A DNA stretch of 55,728 nucleotides from the NCBI RefSeq assembly GCF_002394865.1, contig NZ_DGUZ01000012.1, positions 1 through 55,728 of the forward strand, in the 5' to 3' direction. The notes below the pieces were generated by a model that ran no database searches, was not told the origin of the DNA, and worked only from the letters and a program-made list of their open reading frames with translations. Of this stretch, positions 49,211 through 55,728 are shown piece by piece. Both the position numbers and the translations under genes were made by a program. Every line of letters begins with the position of its first letter. The stretch's first letter is position 1. This DNA comes from Fibrobacter sp. UBA4297 (GTDB lineage: Bacteria > Fibrobacterota > Fibrobacteria > Fibrobacterales > Fibrobacteraceae).

Positions 49211-51514
49211 TCAGCGATTCAGGAGAATGCGTAGCGACCGCTTGCTATGCGGGTTACGGACGATATAGACACCGTTATTGAATCCGGCTGCCACGAGGGT
49301 AGATTTTAAATCATCCGTCAAGAGAATCGTACCAAGCTTTTTGCCAGAGAGATCAAAAACCTGGAGCCTTGTGTGCGAGTAAATCAAATCGGCTTCGCGT
49401 GGCAATACATGAATAGCAGTTGTCGACGTATCGCCCGAAGCAATCGAATCATCCGCAACAGCGTACCACTTGGCATTTTCAATGCTTGCGGTCGCATCGA
49501 TCGGGGGCGTCGTGAGGTTTGCACCGTAATTTGCATTGTTCAGCATGCCGTCATCGACCATGCCGTAGAACACGCCCTTCGTAAGTTCCTTCGTGAAGTT
49601 GTTTTCGAGGTCGCCACGAAGCTGAGCCGTGCCGGAAAGTTTCTTGCCATTTACCGCCCACATCACGCCATAGACCTGTGCGTTGTCGGTCACGGTCGTA
49701 TTCACGATAATCGAAAGCGCACCAACTTTAGCCTTGCCGCTAATCGTTCCGCTCACAAGCCAGGCATCATCTTCGAGCACGGCATCGCCGCTGATGTTTC
49801 CCGCAGTCACGAGCGCTCGCCCGCGAACCACGGCGTTATCGCTAATCGTTCCGCCATTCACGACGGCAAAATCTTCAATGCGTGCATTCCCCGAAACCGT
49901 ACCACCGTTCACAACCGCATCGGGGCCCACATAAGCCGTAGCTGCAACTTTTGCCTTACTGCTCACGAGGCCGCCCCCATTGCTATGAGGCTTGTAGCCG
50001 CTTGCATTTGCGGGTTTCCAGAAATCTTTGTTGTAGCCTTCGGGAGCGCCGTTCACGACTTCAATCATGTACGGGTAGCGCACAATGCTGTAATAGAACT
50101 GGTCCCACAAAATCGTCTGCATCTCGGTCGGAGTCGCCGTTACGGCGAGCCACAAAGCCTTATCATTAGCCTTCGTCTCGATTTCAAGATTGAATCCTGT
50201 GCCGTGCTTCATTTCGCTGTATCGCGGCGTACCATCAGCACCTTCCGCCACCAAGCCAACCGTCCAACCCGAAGCTGGATTCGGCAATTTGTCCGGAGCG
50301 TAATTACACCAATTGTACGTTTTTCCTTTGTAGTAGTCGATATTGTCGCCAAAGCATTTATACCCGCTTACAGTAGGTTTCTCTTGCACGATTCCACGGA
50401 ACTTGACCGTCACCTTCCCTGCCGTTTCCGGATAAATGCGTACAAGGTTGTAGCCCCAGCGCTGCGGAGCCCAGTAAGAGGGCGAAATGTAACGATTCGC
50501 GCAGTTCTCGGCCCCCGCGACGTTCCCATCCAAATTACCAGAACCATCACAATCCATCTTATTCAGCATTGTCACACGCGTGTGCCTGCGGTAATTGTCG
50601 CCCCAGCTTGCATCGCGGCGCGTCTTAAATTCATAATCGCCATAGAATTTTTTGTACAAACTCTTTTTCGCCGGAGCGTATTCAAGCGTCGCGTTCTTCA
50701 TCGCAAACTTGCCGAACTGATCATTCAGCTGTTCTAGCGACCAGCCGTAAACCATCATCATCGCGCTAAACGGAGTCTGTTCCATGCGGCCATCTTCCCC
50801 GTCGCGAATCGATTCCATCCAGATGCGGTTGACTTCGTGCACTCCCTTGTAGCCACCTCCAAATTCTTCTTTCAAGTGTTCCAGGAATTGCCAGTTGCAA
50901 TAGCGGTCACGCGTCGAACCGTAATACAAATACGGATAATTTATCAGATATTCCGAGCAATGAGCGTCATTTGGATTGTACTGATGTGCCATCCAGTTTG
51001 CATGCGATTCCGCCATCCAGCCAGAGTGGCTATTGTTTCCGAGCCAACCGGCAACCCCCTGCAAGCCATGAGCGAATTCATGCGAAGTTCCCCAATAATC
51101 CTTGAGCGAACCCACGCCAATCCACATGCCCGGGCCATATTCGCCGTTCAAGTCCTTCACAAAGTCCTGACCGCCATAAAGAGCCGCCATCACGGAATTA
51201 TCGAACACATAGATATTGCTCTTGAGTTTTCTGTCGGGGCTTTTCGGGAACGGCAACATCCAACCGAGCGAATCAATGTAAAAGGAATACACTTTTTCAA
51301 GCGATTGAAGCACGCCTTCGGCATCGGAAACCGCAATAGAAACGTTATTTACAGAGCCATCATCGGCTTTCGGCTTTTTGCAAACTTCAAAATGTTCCGA
51401 AGAACGAATCAGCGTAAAGCCATTGCTTTCGCACTGCGGGACCCATTCAACGGCAAAAGCGCTCGGCCCCATCGCCGCGAGCGCAATCCCAACCAACATA
51501 TAGTCCAATCTCAT
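49211..51514 (-). CDS. Svx/AvrXca-like secreted metalloprotease with beta-helix and sorting tail
   Basis: 767 residues, signal peptide to about 21 (SAFA). The catalytic domain has HEFAH at 145-149 and WMAESHANW, with Glu169 exactly 20 residues later, a gluzincin-type zinc site. It resembles the Svx/AvrXca family of secreted proteins. A segment at about 516-625 consists of short repeats (VNGGTVSGNARIEDF, VVNGGTISDNAVVRG, TAGNISGDAVLEDD) that read as a left-handed beta-helix. The last 60 residues (QVFDLSGKKLGTILL, GVYIVRN) look like a T9SS-type sorting domain. Likely secreted or surface-anchored, acting on plant or protein substrates (inference). A hairpin lies in its mRNA leader. Confidence 0.8.
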   Translation of the reverse strand: MRLDYMLVGIALAAMGPSAFAVEWVPQCESNGFTLIRSSEHFEVCKKPKADDGSVNNVSIAVSDAEGVLQSLEKVYSFYIDSLGWMLPFPKSPDRKLKSNIYVFDNSVMAALYGGQDFVKDLNGEYGPGMWIGVGSLKDYWGTSHEFAHGLQGVAGWLGNNSHSGWMAESHANWMAHQYNPNDAHCSEYLINYPYLYYGSTRDRYCNWQFLEHLKEEFGGGYKGVHEVNRIWMESIRDGEDGRMEQTPFSAMMMVYGWSLEQLNDQFGKFAMKNATLEYAPAKKSLYKKFYGDYEFKTRRDASWGDNYRRHTRVTMLNKMDCDGSGNLDGNVAGAENCANRYISPSYWAPQRWGYNLVRIYPETAGKVTVKFRGIVQEKPTVSGYKCFGDNIDYYKGKTYNWCNYAPDKLPNPASGWTVGLVAEGADGTPRYSEMKHGTGFNLEIETKANDKALWLAVTATPTEMQTILWDQFYYSIVRYPYMIEVVNGAPEGYNKDFWKPANASGYKPHSNGGGLVSSKAKVAATAYVGPDAVVNGGTVSGNARIEDFAVVNGGTISDNAVVRGRALVTAGNISGDAVLEDDAWLVSGTISGKAKVGALSIIVNTTVTDNAQVYGVMWAVNGKKLSGTAQLRGDLENNFTKELTKGVFYGMVDDGMLNNANYGANLTTPPIDATASIENAKWYAVADDSIASGDTSTTAIHVLPREADLIYSHTRLQVFDLSGKKLGTILLTDDLKSTLVAAGFNNGVYIVRNPHSKRSLRILLNR

Positions 51515-51528
51515 GATTCACTCCAAGA

Positions 51529-51550
51529 ATCCGGCACACCCATGCCGGAT
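51529..51550 (-). promoter_or_regulatory. Leader hairpin of the Svx-like mRNA
   Basis: ATCCGGCA-CACCCA-TGCCGGAT, a perfect 8-bp stem. It sits just upstream of the SD (TTGGAG) and near the predicted 5' end of the transcript. Confidence 0.45.
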
Positions 51551-51601
51551 ATAATGTAATATATCCTTTTTTATGAAAAAAAGGAAAAAGGAGTGAAGAA
51601 A

Positions 51602-52171
51602 CTACTTACCCTCATATAGGGTTGATACTATTTGCTCAAAACTTTTTAGAAGTCTGCCGTTCAAATCGTATTGCTCTGCATTTTCCTGTATGGAATTTTT
51701 CCATTTTTCCGCGCAAGCGGAATCTCCATGGCAGGCATCCATCTGGTAGAACTTATAATACCGCTTTTTCCCTGAATCCTTTTTATAGCCGTATATCCTG
51801 CTGGCAACATCGCCGCTCCCTTTTGGGAATAAGGGTTGAGCTCTCTCAAGGTCTTCCGTCGGGAAGTCTCCTTTCTTGAATTCATACTTTTGACAACGAA
51901 GGCGAAAAGGGCACAGCGTTATGGAATCGCCATTATCGTAAAAGAAGAGGAACGTACTGCCTACATCGACAGCATCCCAATTACGAGAATAAACCAGGTA
52001 ATAACCGTCCTGTGACGAATCTAGTTCCGAATAGTAATTCAAATACCGAGCGAAATCATCGTCAAGGTCTGCACGCGCCTCATCGTCAATGGGAAAATCC
52101 CCATACATATAATCGGTATGAGCCGAATAGCACCCCAGCAAGAATAGGCAGAGAAGCAATAAACGAATCAT
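51602..52171 (-). CDS. Small lipoprotein of unknown function
   Basis: 189 residues from ATG 52171. A short signal with lipobox LLGC (IRLLLLCLFLLGC) fixes this start. Longer frames to 52312 would overlap the upstream gene and place the signal internally. Mature part: DDDFARYLNYYSELD, several Tyr-rich strands (GYYLVYSRNWD; STFLFFYDNGD) and two cysteine pairs (CPFRLRC; CHGDSAC). No family recognised. It sits 31 nt after the membrane protein gene and may be cotranscribed with it. Confidence 0.72.
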   Translation of the reverse strand: MIRLLLLCLFLLGCYSAHTDYMYGDFPIDDEARADLDDDFARYLNYYSELDSSQDGYYLVYSRNWDAVDVGSTFLFFYDNGDSITLCPFRLRCQKYEFKKGDFPTEDLERAQPLFPKGSGDVASRIYGYKKDSGKKRYYKFYQMDACHGDSACAEKWKNSIQENAEQYDLNGRLLKSFEQIVSTLYEGK

Positions 52172-52202
52172 ACGAAATTTAGGCCCCATTCCATGCAGAA
52201 AC

Positions 52203-53117
52203 TTATCGGCCCAATTTCTTGAATTCCGGCTGGATAAACACGCAATTGGAGTCTTTAGGCGCAGAGCGATAAAGCACCAAATCCACCGTAAAAATGCCCT
52301 TGGTAGAAGCACTTACCGACCAACGGCTACCGGCAGGGCAATCCTTAACGTTTTTGTTCAGCGTCGCCGTAAACTTTCCGCCCGTCATGCGATACGTAAA
52401 GTAATCAGACACTAAAGAATCCGGCATCTGGAGCGATTTCGGCCCACCCACCTTGTTTGTCTTTGCAAAGAAAGACTTTTGCGCCTGGATATAGTACAAA
52501 GTCTGCCCGGTCAAATCTTCGGACACCGCCTGCGATCCACCGAAAACGCTCGACGTTGAGCAACCGCGCACACCAAAGACGAGCACAAGCACAAACGCAA
52601 GCGAACAGCCAATAAAAATCCAGTACTTCGGCTGAACCTTTTTCGCAGCAGTTGCAATCTTTCCGCAAAGTTCCTTAAGTTTATCAGAAACGCGCGGCCC
52701 CTCGGACGGAGAACCCGAGAGCTTCATGTCCTGCAAAGCAATTCCGTCTTGCCACTTGAGGAGCTTCGTTGCAACGAGCATGTGGCAGAACTGCTTGGGG
52801 AAAGCAAGGCCAAACGCGGCAATGATAAAAAGAACAATGCTCAAGATGAACAGCACGAGCAAGGCATTATCAGCCGTAGGCAATAAATCCTTTGCCTGAC
52901 GAAGAACATCCAAAAGTTTTTTGTCATCCGAAAAATTCTCAGCCGCAAAACGACCTGTGAACGAATTCGAATAACGGTTAAGCCCCATCTGCACGCCGTC
53001 TTTTGCCATCAGGCAAACTTTCGTGAGCACACGTTCGACTGCAAAAACGAACATTCCAAAGACCGCAATCAGCGATGCAATCAAACGTGCAGTACGTACA
53101 GGGGTCAAGCTTTTCAT
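52203..53117 (-). CDS. Membrane protein of unknown function with extracytoplasmic C-terminal domain
   Basis: 304 residues. Three hydrophobic helices are seen at about 12-35, 84-108 and 166-186. The C-terminal 110 residues (GQTLYYIQAQKSFFAKTNKVG; KFTATLNKNVKDCPAGSRWSVSA) are likely periplasmic and resemble, loosely, the head of a pilin (Tyr-rich strand, Lys-Gly turn, CPAG). No family recognised. The SD AGGAG follows directly after the repeat element. The small lipoprotein gene lies just downstream. Confidence 0.72.
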   Translation of the reverse strand: MKSLTPVRTARLIASLIAVFGMFVFAVERVLTKVCLMAKDGVQMGLNRYSNSFTGRFAAENFSDDKKLLDVLRQAKDLLPTADNALLVLFILSIVLFIIAAFGLAFPKQFCHMLVATKLLKWQDGIALQDMKLSGSPSEGPRVSDKLKELCGKIATAAKKVQPKYWIFIGCSLAFVLVLVFGVRGCSTSSVFGGSQAVSEDLTGQTLYYIQAQKSFFAKTNKVGGPKSLQMPDSLVSDYFTYRMTGGKFTATLNKNVKDCPAGSRWSVSASTKGIFTVDLVLYRSAPKDSNCVFIQPEFKKLGR

Positions 53118-53127
53118 TTGTTCTCCT

Positions 53128-53232
53128 AGTCTTTAGTCATTAGTCAATGGTCATTAGTCATAATAATCGCGGCATAGCCGCCAAACTATAATCTAATAAC
53201 TACCAACTAATAACTAGCAACTACGGCTCCGC
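53128..53232. repeat. Mirrored degenerate tandem-repeat element, copy 6
   Basis: The left arm has TAGTCTTTAGTCATTAGTC and TCAATGGTCATTAG (53129-53158). The centre holds CGCGGCATAGCCGCC. The right arm has TAACTACCAACTAATAACTA (to 53220). It lies between the Aas-type gene and the membrane protein gene. Confidence 0.75.
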
Positions 53233-53235
53233 CGC

Positions 53236-55728
53236 CTATTTCTTCTCCACCAGTTCCTTCGCCATCTTCTTTGCGGTCACAAAGTCAGCCTTGCCAGAAC
53301 CAAGCTTCGGCATCACGTCTACGTTAAACGCAGCGGACGGGAGCATGAGAGGCGGCATGCCGCTTGCACGCAATTCCGAGAGCACGTCCTTCGGATCCTT
53401 TTCGCCCTGGTACAAAAGAACAATCTTTTCACCCTTGGTCGCATCCGGAATTGCAGTAACAACGTAATCACAGCCCTGCAAAACAGGCGTATCCTGAATC
53501 TTCTTTTCGACAGCGCCAAGGCTAATCATTTCACCGCCAAGCTTTGCAAAGCGGCTGTAGCGGTCCACAATCGTAAGGAAGCCGTCTTCATCGAGATAGC
53601 CCTTATCACCCGTGCGGTAATAGCGAATGCCATCCTTCTGGACAATCACGCTCTTCGTGCGGTCTTCGTCCTTGAGGTAACCCTTCATCACCTGGCAACC
53701 GCCAATGAGAATCATACCCGCTTCACCAGTCGGGAGGGGTTCGTTTGTTTCAGGATCGACAATCAAGAACTGCGTACCCGGGAGCGCAGGACCCACCGTA
53801 CCCGGCTTGTTGTTCACCTGCAACGTGGTATAGTCATCGAACAACGTATTTTCAGTATTGACCGATGCCACCGGAGCCGTTTCCGTACAGCCGTAACCTT
53901 CGTAAATTTCCTTACCGAACTTGAGGCGAAACGCCGTTGCAAGTTCCGGGCGGAGCGCTTCGGCACCAGCGATAATAATACGCACAGACTTAAACATCAA
54001 CGGGTGCACATAGCGGCTCACCGTAAAGGCTCGGAGGAACGTCGGTGTTGCCACCAAGAACGTTACCTGGAATTCAGCACAAACACGAGACATCGTCTTC
54101 ACGTCGGTCGGGTCAGCCACAGCTACAATCGGGCAGCCTTCCGTGAGGTTCAAGAGCGTCGTCACCGTAAGACCAAAGCTATGGAACAGCGGGAGTTCCG
54201 AGAGCATCACGTCGCCACGGCTCACGTTCAAAATGCAAGCAAGCTGCTGGATATTGCCCATCAAGTTGCGCTGCGTAAGTTCCACACCCTTCGGCGTACC
54301 TTCAGAGCCAGAGCTAAACACAATCACAGCATTGTCGTCCATGTTGCGATGTTTCACAAACACAAGGCGAATAAGCCAGCTCGGCATGAGGATGCAAAGC
54401 ACAAGGAAAGCAGCAATCTTTGCCTTCGGGATTTCCTTCATGATATCTTCGGCATAGAGCAAGCGCACCTTGTCCGATGCAATCTGCGAGTAATCGTTGC
54501 CACGGCCTTTCAGCTTTTGCACAAACTGGCGGCTCGTAATCACAGTCGAGCATTCAGCGCGATCGCAGCAGAACTTCACGTTTTCGACAGAAGACGTGTA
54601 GTTCAAGTTCACATTCGTCTTGCCAATCACCCAAAGAGCGAGGTTCACAATTACGCCTGCGGGGCTCGGCGGGAGCATAATACCCACGTTCTGTTCGTTT
54701 TTGCCAAGCGTCTTCTTGAGGTAGCCGCGGAAAGCCATCACAGCGCCCATCAGCTTGTAACCCGAGAAATGAGCGCCATCCGGGCTATAAATAGCAGGAC
54801 CATTCTTCACGTACTTCTTGTAAGTGCGGATCCAGCTATCGGCAATCGGGTGCACAAACGAAACAGCGTAGTTCCAAGCGTCAATAGAAATGCGGCGGAT
54901 AATGGCGCGGATTTCGTTGGGCGGCGTGTTCGCCGGGAGAGCTTCACCAAAAGCAACCGTCACAGAACGTTCAGCCGAAGCACCGAACATGTTCGAGGAG
55001 CTATAGCTATAGTTAGAACCCCACAAGCCCTGGATGTAGAACGGAATTACCTGAGCCTTCGTGCCATCGACAGCGGAGGAATAGTCAATCGTAAACGGTT
55101 CCACGTGCGGAGACTTGGAAACTTCGCCCGACGGGAAAATCACGACAGCCTTACCAGCGAGGAGAGCGGCATGAATCTTATCCATCGCAACCTTGGGATT
55201 GCGGTTATCAATACGGATCATACCCAAGCGTTTGAGCACGGCGCGCAAATACCACTTGTCGAAATGGTCCTTGTTACTTGCAATACAAAGCGGACGCGGA
55301 GAAGCCATCTGCACCATAGCCCAGTCAATAAAGCTGTGGTGGTTACCGACCAAGAGAATCGGACCATCGTTCGGGATGTTCTGCACGTTCAACACGCGGA
55401 TTCTATAGCGGCTAAACACAAAACGTAAAAGCGTACGGAGCATAGCCTGCGGCAAGTTCGAAATTGACCAGACGAAAACACCCACAGAAATCACGGCAAG
55501 GCCAATGAAGTAGTTCTGCGGACGGATATCGGTGTTGCGGACCATCATCGTGAACACGAACAGGAACGCCACAAGCACCACAGCCTGGATCAAGTTCGCA
55601 AGAGCAATCACGGAACCGGAGTTGTTCGGACGCGTGTTATACTGCAAAAGCGCATTCACCGGCACCAAGATGAGACCGCCAAAGAAACCAGTCATGGAAT
55701 AAAGCACAACGAGTGCAACCGGATGCAC
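53236..55728 (-). CDS. Aas-type fused protein (MFS, PlsC acyltransferase, acyl-ACP synthetase), 5' end outside window
   Basis: The frame is open to the window edge, so the true start is outside it. Visible from the N-terminus: part of an MFS-like membrane region (ALVVLYSMTGFFGGLILVPVN), a PlsC acyltransferase (NHHSFIDW with HX4D, and FPSGE), and an AMP-forming ligase (VFSSGSEGTPKGVE; YGCTETAPVAS; YRTGDKGYLDEDGFLTIVDR). Such fusions re-acylate lysophospholipids with free or ACP-bound fatty acids (2-acyl-GPE acyltransferase/acyl-ACP synthetase). They act at the inner membrane; the MFS part may flip lysolipids (family knowledge). The stop TAG adjoins the repeat element. Confidence 0.9.
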   Translation of the reverse strand: MHPVALVVLYSMTGFFGGLILVPVNALLQYNTRPNNSGSVIALANLIQAVVLVAFLFVFTMMVRNTDIRPQNYFIGLAVISVGVFVWSISNLPQAMLRTLLRFVFSRYRIRVLNVQNIPNDGPILLVGNHHSFIDWAMVQMASPRPLCIASNKDHFDKWYLRAVLKRLGMIRIDNRNPKVAMDKIHAALLAGKAVVIFPSGEVSKSPHVEPFTIDYSSAVDGTKAQVIPFYIQGLWGSNYSYSSSNMFGASAERSVTVAFGEALPANTPPNEIRAIIRRISIDAWNYAVSFVHPIADSWIRTYKKYVKNGPAIYSPDGAHFSGYKLMGAVMAFRGYLKKTLGKNEQNVGIMLPPSPAGVIVNLALWVIGKTNVNLNYTSSVENVKFCCDRAECSTVITSRQFVQKLKGRGNDYSQIASDKVRLLYAEDIMKEIPKAKIAAFLVLCILMPSWLIRLVFVKHRNMDDNAVIVFSSGSEGTPKGVELTQRNLMGNIQQLACILNVSRGDVMLSELPLFHSFGLTVTTLLNLTEGCPIVAVADPTDVKTMSRVCAEFQVTFLVATPTFLRAFTVSRYVHPLMFKSVRIIIAGAEALRPELATAFRLKFGKEIYEGYGCTETAPVASVNTENTLFDDYTTLQVNNKPGTVGPALPGTQFLIVDPETNEPLPTGEAGMILIGGCQVMKGYLKDEDRTKSVIVQKDGIRYYRTGDKGYLDEDGFLTIVDRYSRFAKLGGEMISLGAVEKKIQDTPVLQGCDYVVTAIPDATKGEKIVLLYQGEKDPKDVLSELRASGMPPLMLPSAAFNVDVMPKLGSGKADFVTAKKMAKELVEKK

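Noticed and set aside
52172..52312. Longer N-terminus for the small lipoprotein
   Set aside because: It would overlap the upstream gene and bury the lipoprotein signal peptide 47 residues inside the chain.

Overview
The window looks like chromosomal DNA of an anaerobic, plant-fibre-degrading Gram-negative bacterium, most likely Fibrobacter (Fibrobacterota). The reasons are inferential: a GH94 cellobiose-phosphorylase-type enzyme, a secreted GH43-like hydrolase with an Ig-like N-terminus, two secreted proteins with sorting-type C-termini, oxygen-sensitive ThiH-based thiazole synthesis, many lipoproteins, and family-typical pilins. No phage, IS transposase, integron or CRISPR array was found. 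Both edges cut genes: a CapD/FlaA1-type sugar-nucleotide dehydratase on the left and an Aas-type acyltransferase/acyl-ACP synthetase on the right.

Layout. 1-4000: surface-polysaccharide genes (CapD-like, Wzi-like) and coaX. 4107-9784: thiamine genes, namely thiE and a TPP-riboswitch-controlled thiS-thiF-thiG-thiH operon, with two convergent pilin genes between them. 9869-16694: a small basic protein, mnmG, a lipoprotein joining two FkpA-N-like segments to a thioredoxin domain, a DUF2914 membrane protein and proS. 16817-27940: an output-less triple-PAS membrane protein, a TonB-C-like lipoprotein, GH94, a PadR regulator with a palindrome at its promoter, a hybrid histidine kinase, a lipoprotein and an M3 peptidase. 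28092-32968: tRNA-Ser with an omega-like rpoZ, a secreted metalloprotease, a lipoprotein-OmpA pair, fructose-bisphosphate aldolase and a zinc-ribbon protein. 33010-38134: an HD-GYP response regulator translationally coupled to a large hybrid kinase. 38307-42614: GH43, a degenerate TenI/ThiE paralogue, and a tryptophan-synthase-beta gene behind a trp attenuator. 42621-55728: three paralogous exported proteins of unknown function, a Svx/AvrXca-like metalloprotease with a beta-helix segment, small lipoprotein and membrane proteins, and the Aas-type gene.

The clearest discovery is the trp attenuator at 40877-41024. A 22-codon leader carries three consecutive Trp codons, and three 8-nt RNA segments can pair in mutually exclusive ways ahead of a terminator. 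Its promoter places the leader ATG almost at the transcription start, so it may be leaderless.

The most unusual genome-scale feature is a set of intergenic elements. Short degenerate tandem units (TTAGG-like or TTAGTCATTGG-like) on one side of a GC-rich hairpin are mirrored as their complement on the other side. They repeatedly abut or supply stop codons, and even the last residues, of neighbouring genes. A second dispersed element (GTCAT-nCCCGCC...GCGGG-ATCTCC) is also intergenic.
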